Source: Sporosarcina sp. HYO08
GTDB lineage: Bacteria; Bacillota; Bacilli; Bacillales_A; Planococcaceae
Length of the DNA: 64,000 nt
Assembly: GCF_001563475.1 (NCBI RefSeq)
Contig: NZ_LPUT01000028.1
Location: forward strand, 124,001 to 188,000
Direction of reading: 5' to 3'
The notes under the pieces are model-generated. The model was not told the DNA's origin. It searched no databases and worked only from the letters and a program-made list of their open reading frames with translations. The position numbers and the translations under genes are program-made. The first letter of the stretch is position 1; every line of letters begins with the position of its first letter. Positions 1-9,284 of the stretch are shown here, one piece after another.

Positions 1-2
1 AT

Positions 3-311
3 GAATTGGAAGTGTTTACGATACAAGACGAATACATTGCGACGTATAGAGATGGTTCAAATTTCATAGCACCGTCACGTCCAGGAATTTATAAAGTGGC
101 AGATGGGAAAGAAGAAAAACGGTTGGTTGTCCAATTAGAACAGGTGGAGAAAGAACTTCAAAAGGGGACCTCTTATCGAATTGGACAGCTGGAGGAACAA
201 CAAGAAAACGAACAAGGCAAAAAAGGGATTGGTTGGATTTTACTGATCCCAATTTTAATGCTTTTGCTTATCGAATGGGAGGTGCAACGAAGACGTGGAG
301 TTCCGAATTGA
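3..311 (+). CDS. von Willebrand factor A-type membrane protein, C-terminal part (partial)
   Basis: Only the last 102 codons are in the window; the frame is open to the left edge, so the start lies upstream. What is visible is a beta-rich stretch (a 'rPGIYKV' segment typical of the end of BatA-like proteins), a charged Glu/Gln/Lys linker, one hydrophobic segment (GWILLIPILMLLLI) and a short basic tail (EVQRRRG). This matches the C-terminal anchor of vWA/BatA-like proteins that sit beside MoxR ATPases and DUF58 proteins. The last 17 bases overlap the next vWA gene, so the two are translationally coupled. Family assignment rests on the tail and the neighbour; the function is inferred to be extracytoplasmic and chaperone-like. 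Confidence 0.6.
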   Translation, partial: ELEVFTIQDEYIATYRDGSNFIAPSRPGIYKVADGKEEKRLVVQLEQVEKELQKGTSYRIGQLEEQQENEQGKKGIGWILLIPILMLLLIEWEVQRRRGVPN

Positions 312-2883
312 CCAACCTTATTGGCTGTTGCTCTTCATTCCCATTGGGATTTATATGTTCTATACTTGGAAATCATTCAAAAAAAGTCGATCGGGCAAAG
401 TTCTTTTTTACCTAAGGAGTGCAGCGATTCTTTTGCTTTTATTTGCACTCTCTTCTCCCTATGTAAAACTGCGTGTCTCAGAAGAGCAAATTTTATTTTT
501 AGTCGATCGTTCTGTCTCGGTTGAAGGTGCGGGGAAACAAGCCGATGAATGGATAAATGAAAGCTTGAAAAGCCGGAAAGCACACCAATCGATTGGCATC
601 TATTCATTTGCGGGCAGTTTCCGTGCGGATGTGCCCCTAACTGCTGCCCAAGTCTCGGTACCAGTCGTAGAGCCTATGGAAGGAAAAGACTCGACAGATA
701 TTGCAAAAGCGATGGATTTGGCAAGTGCGATTGGTAAAAGAGACCGCGCGACGCGGCTCGTTTTACTATCGGATGGTCTTGAAACGACAGGCTCCATCGA
801 TAACATCTTATCAAAATATAGTAGCGGAAATATACAAATTGATACAGTGTTATTAGAGAATCCACTGTCAAATGAGGCGGCAATTGAATTGTTTGAAACA
901 CCGATTCGAGCATTCGAAGGGGAACGACAGTTGCTGCGGATGGAGGTCAGCTCATCATCGAAAACAGCAGGGACATTGTTGGTATTCCAAAATGATCAAG
1001 AAATTATCCGTGAATCCATCGAGCTTGAACCGGGAAATAATGCTTTTTCCTTTCACACATCAGCTACGGGAAGTGGAATGATTAAATATGAAGCGAAGCT
1101 CATTGTACCGGACGACGCTTATTTAGAGAATAATGAAATGTTTGCCATGACAAAAATGACACAATCGCCAAACGTCCTCATCGTTCAAACAGATAGAAAT
1201 CCATCGGTAATTCCTACATTATTAGATCGGACGATTGTGAATGTTGAGGTGGTAGAAGCTAGTCATCTGCCAGAAGCGCAGTCAAGCTATCTACAGTATG
1301 ACGCGATCATTTTTGATAATGTCCCGGGACATTTCGTTGGTGAACAAAAAATGATGATGATCGAACAAACCGTTAAAAATTTTGGAACGGGCTTTATAAT
1401 GGTGGGCGGGGAAGAAAGCTTTGGACTTGGCGGCTATTTCAAATCACCGATTGAACGTCTTTTACCTGTTGAAATGGAAGTGAAAGGCAAGGAACAAATT
1501 CCATCTCTCGGTTTAATCATCGTGTTAGACCGTTCAGGCAGTATGGCGGGAAACAAAATTGCACTTGCAAGAGAAGCAGCGGCTCGTTCCGTTGAACTAC
1601 TTCGTGACGATGACACTTTCGGTTTTACTGCTTTCGATGATCGGGTGTGGGAAGTCATTCCTGTCGGCCCTTTAACAGATAGAGAAGAAGCAATCGATCA
1701 AATACTGTCCATACCGGCCGGCGGGGGAACGAATATTTTCCCAGGTGTAGAAAAAGCATATGAGGCATTGGCCGACTTAAAACTGCAAAGAAAACATATT
1801 ATATTGCTCACCGACGGACAATCAGAAATGCCCCCTGGTTATGAAGAGCTGATCGAAGCTGGAAAAGAAAATAGCGTAACATTAACAACCGTCGCAATTG
1901 GTTCGGACGCCGATGGAAATTTGCTGGAGGACATGGCTGAAAGCGGTGGGGGACGTTTTTATAATGTCATTGACGAGTCTACGATCCCGGCCATTTTAAC
2001 GCGTGAAACGTCAATGATGACCCGCACCTATATTGTAGATGATCCTTTTTATATGCAAGTTGGGAACGTTCCTGAATGGACAGCACTTTTCAGTGAAGGT
2101 GTGCCGCAAATGAATGCGTACATCGCAACGACCGCGAAGCGGGCAGCGACTATTGTTGGAGAGAGTCCTCAGGAAGATCCCATAATAGCAGAGTGGATGT
2201 ATGGTCTTGGGAGAACAGTTGCCTTTACATCGGATTCAACGGGGAAGTGGACAGGAGATTTTGCAAGATGGGCACACTATCCTGAATTTTGGAATACGGC
2301 TTTAACAAGGGTATTGCCAAATTACGAAGTCGTTCCATATGTCATTAAGCACGAACGAGGCGGTACATTTACTATCACAGACAGCACGCGAAAAGCGGCA
2401 TTTCTAGAGGTTGCAGTGGTTAATGAAAATGGACAGGAAGTGCCATTTACATCCGAACCGCTGGCACCTGGTAAACTTCGTGTCACAGTTGATGCGAAAC
2501 CGGGTCTTGTGTTTTTTAGTGTGAGTGACGACAAAGGCGGATTATCCGAGGCAGGTGTTTCTATTCCATACAGTGAGGAATATAAGCTAAAAGCTCCTAA
2601 TATTAACGTTATGGAAAAAATTGCTGATCGAACGGGTGGAGAACTTCTCGAAAATCCATCAGAGGCATTTCGTTCACTGCCTGCCGTCAGTAGCGAAAAA
2701 CGCCCCATCACGAATTGGCTCGTGCTCACAGCAATGATTCTGTTTTTTCTTGACATCACTTTACGGCGGTTCGGCTTTTTCAAAACATCACTTGGCAATC
2801 GCGAACATCCTGTGGTCCAAGAGGAGCCAACGGTGGCGGAAGGACATCTTGAACAATTGTTAAAGTCGAAAAAACGCAGATAA
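295..2883 (+). CDS. Membrane-anchored vWA-domain protein with two MIDAS-like motifs
   Basis: 862 residues, GTG start overlapping the upstream vWA gene. Two hydrophobic helices lie near the N terminus (about 8-25 and 38-57) and one near the C terminus (about 808-827), followed by a basic tail. A first vWA-like region begins at LFLVDRSVS (about 65-74); the middle (about 290-390) resembles the glutamine-amidotransferase-like fold of this family; a second, classic vWA domain begins at VLDRSGSM (about 410-417) with the DxSxS metal-binding motif and later a LLTDGQSE segment. Proteins of this build belong to MoxR-associated loci in Bacillales. No catalytic Cys triad is evident, so the amidotransferase-like part is probably structural. 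Substrate unknown. Confidence 0.7.
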   Translation: MEFRIDQPYWLLLFIPIGIYMFYTWKSFKKSRSGKVLFYLRSAAILLLLFALSSPYVKLRVSEEQILFLVDRSVSVEGAGKQADEWINESLKSRKAHQSIGIYSFAGSFRADVPLTAAQVSVPVVEPMEGKDSTDIAKAMDLASAIGKRDRATRLVLLSDGLETTGSIDNILSKYSSGNIQIDTVLLENPLSNEAAIELFETPIRAFEGERQLLRMEVSSSSKTAGTLLVFQNDQEIIRESIELEPGNNAFSFHTSATGSGMIKYEAKLIVPDDAYLENNEMFAMTKMTQSPNVLIVQTDRNPSVIPTLLDRTIVNVEVVEASHLPEAQSSYLQYDAIIFDNVPGHFVGEQKMMMIEQTVKNFGTGFIMVGGEESFGLGGYFKSPIERLLPVEMEVKGKEQIPSLGLIIVLDRSGSMAGNKIALAREAAARSVELLRDDDTFGFTAFDDRVWEVIPVGPLTDREEAIDQILSIPAGGGTNIFPGVEKAYEALADLKLQRKHIILLTDGQSEMPPGYEELIEAGKENSVTLTTVAIGSDADGNLLEDMAESGGGRFYNVIDESTIPAILTRETSMMTRTYIVDDPFYMQVGNVPEWTALFSEGVPQMNAYIATTAKRAATIVGESPQEDPIIAEWMYGLGRTVAFTSDSTGKWTGDFARWAHYPEFWNTALTRVLPNYEVVPYVIKHERGGTFTITDSTRKAAFLEVAVVNENGQEVPFTSEPLAPGKLRVTVDAKPGLVFFSVSDDKGGLSEAGVSIPYSEEYKLKAPNINVMEKIADRTGGELLENPSEAFRSLPAVSSEKRPITNWLVLTAMILFFLDITLRRFGFFKTSLGNREHPVVQEEPTVAEGHLEQLLKSKKRR

Positions 2884-2896
2884 TAAGTCCAGTGTA

Positions 2897-2956
2897 AAAA
2901 AGCTGAGGTTGTCCAAAACGAAGAGCTAGGCACTTCTAGGACAACCCCAGCTTTTA
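2897..2956. terminator. Bidirectional terminator/hairpin with a conserved loop (copy A)
   Basis: Perfect or near-perfect arms 2897-2914 and 2939-2955 (AAGCTGAGGTTGTCC against its complement) lie between the convergent vWA and MFS genes, with A- and T-runs on either side so that both strands can terminate. The loop contains, on the minus strand, a 22-base block that recurs in the hairpin at 24928-24971. Confidence 0.8.
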
Positions 2957-4153
2957 TTCTGTTCTAATTGTCGCTAACAATCCAACATTTTGTTTTGCCC
3001 AAACAGATGCGATGCCAAAGCAAATGAGTAAAATAAGAGTGCCAAGAATATAAGGATACGTAATGTTCAGATCAAAAATGATTCCAGCGAGTGCAGGACC
3101 TACCATATTCCCTAAGCTCATATAGGCATTCATCATACCAGCCGCAAATCCTTGCTCTTGTCCCGCAAGCTTTGAGACTAATGTATTGACGGCAGGGCGT
3201 AATAGAGAAGTCGCGGTTGAAAAAATAGCAGCAACAAATAAAATGGATAAAAATGCATCGACAAATAAGATGCCTAACATTGAAAAGGCTGCAATGACTA
3301 AATTCACAAGAATGACCCGCATTTCACCAAATCGTTTAAACAACGGATTAATGACAAACGTTTGAACGATAACCCCAATAAATCCACCGACAGTAATTAA
3401 GATGGCAATTTGAGAAGGTGTATAACCATATTTATGATCGACATATAAAGCAATCGTTGCTTGGAAGTTCGCTAGCCCGAATGAAAAGACGAACATCACG
3501 ATAAGTACAACGAAGTAAGTCGTTTTTGTTGATCGTTTAAGCTGTTGTAAGAGATTTTCGCTTTTTTGTTTCATCGCTTGTTTAGACACGTCAGGCTTCG
3601 GATTCGGTAAAATCCATAAAGAAAGCAGCGCAGCAAATAAAGCAGCCGCAGTCGCGAAATAGAATGGAAACAACAGGCTGATTTTTGATAGGAATCCGCC
3701 AATCCCCGGCCCAATCATAAAGCCTAGCGACATCGAAGCGCCTAATAATCCCATGCCGCGTCCTCTCGTTTCCAATGTTGTAATATCTGCAACAAAAGCC
3801 ATAAGAGGAGGGACGATAAACGCTGCACCAAGACCGGAAAAAAATCGGGCAATGTAAAGCATCCAAAGATGTGTTGCCAAGCTAAAAGCAAGTTGAGAAA
3901 ATCCAAAGATGACTAACCCGATAATAATAATTTTCTTTCTTCCGTGCCGATCGGATAATTCACCAGCGAATGGAGAAAAAATAAATTGTGCAAATGAAAA
4001 AATGGCAATTAAAAAACCAAGTGCTTGTCCAGCAACACCAAAAGTTGCTAAGTATTCCGGCATAATAGGGATGATGAGTCCAATCCCTGCCATCGCGATA
4101 AACATATTAAACATTAATATGTATAAAGCAAATTGATTCGTCTTTTCTGCCAA
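2954..4153 (-). CDS. MFS multidrug/tetracycline-type efflux transporter
   Basis: 399 residues with about 12 hydrophobic helices. The loop after helix 2 reads GELSDRHGRKK, the MFS motif A, and helix 5 carries the GPGIGG antiporter-type motif C, so this is a drug:H+ antiporter of the 12-TM family (Bmr/NorA/TetA(L)-like). The TTG at 4153 is chosen as start because GGGGGTGAAAAT precedes it by the right distance; an upstream ATG (4171) would put the Shine-Dalgarno inside the gene. Single gene, convergent with the vWA gene. The substrate cannot be told from sequence. Confidence 0.8.
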   Translation of the reverse strand: MAEKTNQFALYILMFNMFIAMAGIGLIIPIMPEYLATFGVAGQALGFLIAIFSFAQFIFSPFAGELSDRHGRKKIIIIGLVIFGFSQLAFSLATHLWMLYIARFFSGLGAAFIVPPLMAFVADITTLETRGRGMGLLGASMSLGFMIGPGIGGFLSKISLLFPFYFATAAALFAALLSLWILPNPKPDVSKQAMKQKSENLLQQLKRSTKTTYFVVLIVMFVFSFGLANFQATIALYVDHKYGYTPSQIAILITVGGFIGVIVQTFVINPLFKRFGEMRVILVNLVIAAFSMLGILFVDAFLSILFVAAIFSTATSLLRPAVNTLVSKLAGQEQGFAAGMMNAYMSLGNMVGPALAGIIFDLNITYPYILGTLILLICFGIASVWAKQNVGLLATIRTE

Positions 4154-4240
4154 ATTTTCACCCCCAATCAAAACTTCGTAATACTAAATATTTTAGCACA
4201 GCATTTTTAGGATTACATCTTCAGGAGCTTTTAAAAGATC

Positions 4241-4277
4241 AAAAAGATTCCTCCGCATAAATAACGGAGGAATCTTA
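4241..4277 (-). terminator. Terminator of the polyamine transport operon
   Basis: 12-bp inverted repeat 4244-4255 / 4265-4276 (AAGATTCCTCCG and its complement) just after the potD stop; the minus strand continues into a T-run. Confidence 0.85.
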
Positions 4278-5351
4278 TCAATTCATATTCATTTTAACTT
4301 CTAAAAACAATTCATTGTAAATACCGAGCATTTCAAGTCCCAAGTTTTTATATACTTCTAAGTGACTCCGAGTTTCCTCATCCGGGTAAAAACGTTCGTC
4401 TTCAATGACCTCGGGATCCATTAATGTTAAAGCCGCTTCGTTAGGCGTTGAATAGCCTACATAGTCCGCATTTTGTGCAGCAACTTCAGCATCGAGCATG
4501 AAATTGATGAAGGCATGTGCACCATCGATATTTTTGGCTGTGCGTGGAATGACCATATTATCAAACCATAAATTCGATCCTTCTTCTGGCACAATGTAGT
4601 CAATGTCTTCATTTTCATACATCATGTCCGCAGCCTGCCCAGACCATGTAAGTGAGATTGCCGCTTCGTTGTTCACCATTAACTGCGTCACTTCATCACC
4701 AATGACGGCTTTCACATTCGGAATAAGTGTATTAAGTTTATCTGTCGCCTGCCGCAGCTCACGTAAATCAGTTGAATTTAATGAATACCCTAGCGAATTT
4801 AATCCCATACCAATTGTTTCACGTGCACTATCGACGAGAACCACACGTCCTTTAAGAGACGGATCCCACAGACTATCCCAACTTTCAAATGTTTGTCCTT
4901 CTAGTAGCGTTGGGTTAAACGCAATCCCAAGCGTTCCCCAAAAATAAGGAATCGAGTATTTATTTTTGGGATCAAACGGCAAATCTAAAAAATAGGGATC
5001 GATGTTTTGGATATTCGGCACTTTATCATAATCAATCGGAAGAAGGAGATCTTTTTCTGCCATCATTTCAACCATGTATTCGGAAGGCATCGAGATGTCG
5101 TAAGACGTTCCACCTTGCTCAATTTTCCCCATCATTCCTTCATTTGAATCAAATGTTTCATATATCACTTTGATGCCAGTTTCTTGTTCAAATTGCTTAA
5201 GCAGATCAGGATCGATGTATTCGCCCCAATTATAGACAGTAATGGAATCCTTACTCGATCGGCTTCCGCCTTCACCAAGCTTTGAATTAATGACCATTAA
5301 AACAAATGAAATGATGACGATCAGAATGACTCCACGGATTAAGTCTTTCAT
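4278..5351 (-). CDS. potD: Spermidine/putrescine ABC transporter substrate-binding protein
   Basis: 357 residues. An N-terminal hydrophobic signal/anchor segment (about 5-22) is followed by the PotD-type opening YNWGEYIDPDLL and QFEQETGIKVIYETFDSNE, typical of polyamine-binding proteins. There is no lipobox cysteine, so it may be held by an uncleaved signal anchor, which is unusual for a Gram-positive binding protein. Good Shine-Dalgarno (GGAGGTG). The start overlaps the potC stop by 4 bp (ATGA), the last gene of a regulator-potA-potB-potC-potD operon. It captures polyamines outside the membrane and delivers them to PotBC. Confidence 0.9.
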   Translation of the reverse strand: MKDLIRGVILIVIISFVLMVINSKLGEGGSRSSKDSITVYNWGEYIDPDLLKQFEQETGIKVIYETFDSNEGMMGKIEQGGTSYDISMPSEYMVEMMAEKDLLLPIDYDKVPNIQNIDPYFLDLPFDPKNKYSIPYFWGTLGIAFNPTLLEGQTFESWDSLWDPSLKGRVVLVDSARETIGMGLNSLGYSLNSTDLRELRQATDKLNTLIPNVKAVIGDEVTQLMVNNEAAISLTWSGQAADMMYENEDIDYIVPEEGSNLWFDNMVIPRTAKNIDGAHAFINFMLDAEVAAQNADYVGYSTPNEAALTLMDPEVIEDERFYPDEETRSHLEVYKNLGLEMLGIYNELFLEVKMNMN

Positions 5352-6148
5352 CTTTTCACCTCCGCAAGCGGTGCTTTAGCTTTGCGGCTAATTGCATAAT
5401 AACCGAGAACAATAAGGACCGTGACAACAAAAATTAGACCTGATAATGCATTGATCGTAAGGGTAATGCCGGTACGTGCCATTGAATAAATTTCAACGGA
5501 AAGTGTTGAAAATCCGTTCCCAGTGACAAAAAATGTGACGGCAAAATCATCTAGCGAATACGTGAGAGCGAGGAAGAATCCAGCAAAAATACCTGGTTTA
5601 ATAAATGGAATAATAACACGTGTTAAGACATCTCGCTTCGTTGCACCGAGGTCAAGCGCCGCGTCAATTAAAGTTGGGCTCATTTCAAATAGCTTCGGTA
5701 AAACCATAATGACGACGATTGGGATACTAAATGCAATATGCGAAAGTAATACCGATGTAAACCCAAGCTTAACCCCTGCAATTGTAAATAAAATAAGGAA
5801 TGATGCACCGATAATGACATCTGGACTAACGATTAAAATATTGTTTAATGATAGTACTGCTTTGCGCATCGATTTGTTCTTCATAAAGTAAATCGCTAAT
5901 GCACCCAGCACACCGACTACGGTTGATAAGAGGGCAGAAAGCAACGCAATGATAATTGTATTAAGTGTAATGACGATTAACCGCTTATCTTCAAAAACAG
6001 CCGCGTAATGCTCCAAAGTAAAATTCTCAAAATTCGACATCCCGCCGCCGGAGTTGAAGGAGTAATAAATTAAATAAAAGATTGGCGCATATAAAATCAT
6101 GAAGACGACCGCCAAATAGATCTTTGGAAGCTTACTTAACTTTTCCAA
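5348..6148 (-). CDS. potC: Spermidine/putrescine ABC transporter permease PotC
   Basis: 266 residues from the TTG at 6148, which has GGGGGACG upstream; a GTG at 6175 in the same frame would place that Shine-Dalgarno inside the gene. Six hydrophobic helices; the cytoplasmic EAA loop reads AALDLGATKRDVLTRVIIP (about residues 170-190), the ATPase contact of binding-protein-dependent permeases. It pairs with PotB to form the transmembrane channel. Its 5' end overlaps potB and its 3' end overlaps potD. Confidence 0.9.
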   Translation of the reverse strand: MEKLSKLPKIYLAVVFMILYAPIFYLIYYSFNSGGGMSNFENFTLEHYAAVFEDKRLIVITLNTIIIALLSALLSTVVGVLGALAIYFMKNKSMRKAVLSLNNILIVSPDVIIGASFLILFTIAGVKLGFTSVLLSHIAFSIPIVVIMVLPKLFEMSPTLIDAALDLGATKRDVLTRVIIPFIKPGIFAGFFLALTYSLDDFAVTFFVTGNGFSTLSVEIYSMARTGITLTINALSGLIFVVTVLIVLGYYAISRKAKAPLAEVKR

Positions 6149-6956
6149 CTTTAGTCGTCCCCCTTTCGCCTCCACTAGTAATGATCATAATAAGAAACAT
6201 GAATAGGGTTAGGAAAACAGCAATCGTTGAGCCCATGCCCCAGTTTTGAGTAACAAGAAATTGCTGCTCAATCGCTGTACCAAGTGTAATGACTTTGTTA
6301 CCTGCAATTAGTCGAGTGATCATGAATAACGACAACGCAGGAATAAAAACAACTTGAATCCCAGATTTCACACCATTCATCGTTAACGGTAAAATTACCC
6401 GTCTAAATGTCGTCCAAGCATTTGCCCCGAGATCCCGGGATGCGTCAATGAGCGCAGGGTTTAACTTGTCAAGCGCGTTAAAGATCGGCAATATCATGAA
6501 AGGAATAAAGATATAGACGGAAACAAAAACAAAACTAAAATCTGTGAACAAAATTTGCTGTTTGCCGATTCCAATCGTCTCTAGAAAGGCATTAAGCGGT
6601 CCATATAATCCCATCAATCCGATAAACGCATACGTTTTAAGCAGTAAATTGATCCAAGATGGGATGATAATAAGCAGTAACCAAAGCTGTTTATGTCTCG
6701 TCTTCGTTAAAAAGTAAGCCGTTGGATAAGCAACAAGCAGTGAAAATAGCGTAATTAGAAAGGCGTACCAGAACGAGCTAATCGTTAGTTTTAAATAGAC
6801 CGATGAGAAAAAGTTTGCATAGTTGCTGAGCGTAAACTGACCTGTTAAATCAAAAAATGAATAATAGACAATTAGCGCAATGGGGGCTATGACAAATAAT
6901 AGGACCCACGCCGTATACGGGATCAAATAAATCGAACGAAGCGGCTTATTGTTCAT
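6132..6956 (-). CDS. potB: Spermidine/putrescine ABC transporter permease PotB
   Basis: 274 residues from the ATG at 6956 (MNNKPLRS...), which follows a GAGGT Shine-Dalgarno by 8 bases; the frame is open further upstream to 7010, but that extension is highly basic and has no ribosome site. Six hydrophobic helices and an EAA loop [19 protein letters not shown]. The start overlaps the end of potA by 11 bp, so the pair is translationally coupled. Confidence 0.9.
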   Translation of the reverse strand: MNNKPLRSIYLIPYTAWVLLFVIAPIALIVYYSFFDLTGQFTLSNYANFFSSVYLKLTISSFWYAFLITLFSLLVAYPTAYFLTKTRHKQLWLLLIIIPSWINLLLKTYAFIGLMGLYGPLNAFLETIGIGKQQILFTDFSFVFVSVYIFIPFMILPIFNALDKLNPALIDASRDLGANAWTTFRRVILPLTMNGVKSGIQVVFIPALSLFMITRLIAGNKVITLGTAIEQQFLVTQNWGMGSTIAVFLTLFMFLIMIITSGGERGTTKVGKVK

Positions 6957-8052
6957 GGGCAGAAACCTCATATGCCTCAAGTCTTGCATCAAATTCCTCT
7001 TCCGTTTCATTCAGACGCATGACGTGAATGTCCGTTGGTTCAAAGTCGAGCCCAACTTTGGTGCCGACTTCCGCTTTTTTTGTTGAATGGACGAGCCACT
7101 CGTTGCCGTCTTCATCATACGTAGAGAGTTCATAATGAACGCCGCGGAATAGTTGCGTATCAACTGTAACGTTAATTTTCCCTTTATTGACCGCTGTTAA
7201 CTCCAAGTCTTCTGGACGAATGACAATGTCTACTTTTTCATTTGGATTAAGGCCAGCATCGACGCATTCAAAAGTTTTCCCCGTAAATTGAACGACATAG
7301 TCTTCAATCATCGTGCCCGAAACGATATTCGATTCTCCGATAAAATCTGCAACAAAACGATTAATCGGTTCATCGTAAATATCTAGCGGTGTACCGGACT
7401 GTTGAATTTCCCCGGCATTCACCACGAATATTTCATCGGACATGGCAAGCGCTTCTTCTTGGTCATGCGTTACAAAGACAAAAGTTTTTCCAAGTCGCTG
7501 CTGCAATTCCCGCAGCTCATATTGCATTTCTGAACGAAGTTTTAAATCCAACGCAGATAACGGCTCGTCTAGTAAAATGACTTCGGGATCATTAATGATC
7601 GCTCGTGCGATGGCAACGCGCTGTCGTTGTCCGCCTGACATCTCGGCTATTTCGCGCTGTTCATAGCCCTCTAAGTTGACGAATTTTAATGCTTCACGTA
7701 CGCGGCGGTCAATTTCATTTTTTTTCACTTTTTTAATACGAAGACCGAAAGCGATGTTTTCATAAACGTTTAAGTGAGGGAATAGTGCATAATCTTGAAA
7801 CACTGTGTTCACTTGGCGCTCATTGGCAGGAACTTCATTAATTTTTTTCCCATTAAAATAAATGGCACCTTCAGTAGGCTCAGTAAAGCCCGCAATGAGT
7901 CTAAGAATAGTCGTTTTTCCACAGCCGGAAGGTCCGAGCAGCGTATAAAATTTTCCGCGCTCCATTTCAAAAGAAACACCATTCAAAATAGTTGTATCTT
8001 CTTGATATTTTTTAGTTACATTTTCAAAACGAATGATCGGTTGGGCTGTCAT
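6946..8052 (-). CDS. potA: Spermidine/putrescine ABC transporter ATP-binding protein PotA
   Basis: 368 residues. Walker [10 protein letters not shown] (about 40-48), Q-loop [10 protein letters not shown], signature MSGGQRQR, Walker [12 protein letters not shown] and H-loop VTHDQEEAL are all intact. A C-terminal TOBE-like beta domain starts near residue 240. It hydrolyses ATP on the cytoplasmic face to drive polyamine import. The Shine-Dalgarno (GGAGGGTC) is strong and the gene starts 25 bp after the regulator, so all five genes should form one transcript. Confidence 0.92.
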   Translation of the reverse strand: MTAQPIIRFENVTKKYQEDTTILNGVSFEMERGKFYTLLGPSGCGKTTILRLIAGFTEPTEGAIYFNGKKINEVPANERQVNTVFQDYALFPHLNVYENIAFGLRIKKVKKNEIDRRVREALKFVNLEGYEQREIAEMSGGQRQRVAIARAIINDPEVILLDEPLSALDLKLRSEMQYELRELQQRLGKTFVFVTHDQEEALAMSDEIFVVNAGEIQQSGTPLDIYDEPINRFVADFIGESNIVSGTMIEDYVVQFTGKTFECVDAGLNPNEKVDIVIRPEDLELTAVNKGKINVTVDTQLFRGVHYELSTYDEDGNEWLVHSTKKAEVGTKVGLDFEPTDIHVMRLNETEEEFDARLEAYEVSAHEQ

Positions 8053-8077
8053 GGATGACCCTCCTTAATAGTAGTTG

Positions 8078-8620
8078 TTACAAGTACGATTCAGTAGCTA
8101 CGAGTATAAATTTACTCGTTCCGCTATGTGCATTAAAAATCCGGTGGCTTTCGGATGCCTCATAATAACAAGCATTTCCTTCAACAGCTAACCAAGTTGT
8201 ATCGCCAATCTCAATTTCGATTTTGCCTTTTAATACATAGATGAATGTTTCAGCTAGCGATGGTTCAAATCTTTTGAATTCTCCTTCGGAAGAAAATGTG
8301 ATGAAAACAGGCTCCATTTCATTTTCATTGGATCGTGGGACGAGCCATCGAATGCTGTATTTTAATTCATCGTCCGTATAGGTTGTTTGCTCATCTGGGG
8401 TATAGACGACTTTCAGATTTTTCTTAGGCTCATCAAAAAATTCTTTTGGCGTTGTCCCTAGCACCTCAAGTAAGGAGAATAAGGTTTCAATAGATGGTGA
8501 GTTTAACTCACGCTCTAATTGTGAAATATAACCTTTTGTTAAATCTGTTCGCTCTCCAAGCTCTTCCTGCGTGAGACCTTTCTTTAAACGAAGGCTTTTA
8601 ATTTTACTGCCTATTTGCAT
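8078..8620 (-). CDS. XRE-family regulator with C-terminal cupin (PuuR-like), probable polyamine regulator
   Basis: 180 residues. Residues about 5-60 form a helix-turn-helix (IKSLRLKKGLTQEELGERTDLTKGYISQLE...); residues about 105-178 form a cupin sensor domain (ETFIYVLKGKIEIEIG). This two-domain build matches PuuR-type repressors, which sense polyamines. It is the first gene of the potABCD transcript with a 25-bp gap, so it likely regulates its own operon; paired direct repeats lie in its promoter. Shine-Dalgarno AAAGGAGAG. The ligand is inferred from context. Confidence 0.8.
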   Translation of the reverse strand: MQIGSKIKSLRLKKGLTQEELGERTDLTKGYISQLERELNSPSIETLFSLLEVLGTTPKEFFDEPKKNLKVVYTPDEQTTYTDDELKYSIRWLVPRSNENEMEPVFITFSSEGEFKRFEPSLAETFIYVLKGKIEIEIGDTTWLAVEGNACYYEASESHRIFNAHSGTSKFILVATESYL

Positions 8621-8665
8621 ACCATCTCTCCTTTAGTATAAGAGAACCGATGTTTATTATTACTA

Positions 8666-8685
8666 TACTTTAAGTTTACTTTAAA
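8666..8685 (-). promoter_or_regulatory. Direct-repeat operator candidate upstream of the XRE-cupin/pot operon
   Basis: TACTTTAA (8666-8673) and TACTTTAA (8677-8684) start 11 bp apart, one helical turn. On the minus strand they overlap a plausible promoter (TTTAAA, 17 bp, TAATAA). The position fits an autoregulatory operator. Confidence 0.45.
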
Positions 8686-8808
8686 CCTTTTTAATTATAC
8701 AAAATCCCAAATGGAAATCAACCCCTTTTTTTCAACATTAAATTACAAAATTGAATTGAAACATTGCGCTGAAAATAGAAGTTTGCAAATGGTATACGAT
8801 GAAGCCCG

Positions 8809-8817
8809 TGGTATAAT
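8809..8817 (+). promoter_or_regulatory. Extended -10 promoter of the zinc-ribbon protein gene
   Basis: TGGTATAAT is a perfect TGnTATAAT extended -10, 25 bp before the ATG at 8842; AAAAAAAGGGGG follows as ribosome site. No good -35 is present. Confidence 0.6.
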
Positions 8818-8841
8818 TGATTAAAAAAAGGGGGATTACGT

Positions 8842-9165
8842 ATGGGGGAGAAAAAGGTTTTTTATTTGGATCCAGATGATCGTAAATGGATAGTGAAAAA
8901 CTTTGAAGAATACTTGGGTTCCCTTGCCGATATCGATGAATCTAAAACGATTGAGGGAACATTTCTATTGAAAAATGGCAAAATGATTGAACGGTCCGAG
9001 TTATTCAACCATTGTCACGTATGCCTCGAAAAGCTGCACTATCATGACGAATATGATTCTTTATATTGCAAAGTGTGTGATGAATGGCGGGAGGAATCTT
9101 GCTCAGATCCCACTTGTGAATATTGTTTAGGAAGACCTGAAAAGCCTTCCAAGTGTGAAGAATAG
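8842..9165 (+). CDS. Small acidic zinc-ribbon-like protein of unknown function
   Basis: 107 residues; I do not recognise the family. The N-terminal half is an acidic alpha/beta stretch (FYLDPDDRKWIVKNFEEYLGSL). The C-terminal half carries four cysteine pairs: CHVC (about 57-60), CKVC (about 76-79), then CSDPTCEYC (about 87-95) and a last Cys near the end, a spacing suited to binding one or two zinc ions. It has its own extended -10 promoter and ribosome site and is followed by a hairpin before ykuU. Proximity to the thiol-redox genes ykuU/ykuV may be accidental. Confidence 0.65.
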   Translation: MGEKKVFYLDPDDRKWIVKNFEEYLGSLADIDESKTIEGTFLLKNGKMIERSELFNHCHVCLEKLHYHDEYDSLYCKVCDEWREESCSDPTCEYCLGRPEKPSKCEE

Positions 9166-9258
9166 TACAATACTCATTCCTTAATAATAACGAATTTAAA
9201 GAATTAAGTTTTCTGTCATTAATTCGCCATAATTGCCGATATTTGACCTTTTTACGAG

Positions 9259-9284
9259 CTCTCTGTTTGAATTATAGAGGGCCA
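9259..9284 (+). terminator. Weak terminator-like hairpin before ykuU
   Basis: GCTCTCT and AGAGGGC form a 7-bp stem with one G-T pair around an 11-base loop, in the 192-bp gap between the zinc-ribbon gene and ykuU. Only a short T-rich tail follows. Confidence 0.35.

Noticed and set aside
2322-2933. Antisense ORF of 203 codons inside the vWA gene
   Set aside because: No ribosome site or recognisable motif; it mirrors the codon pattern of the real gene.
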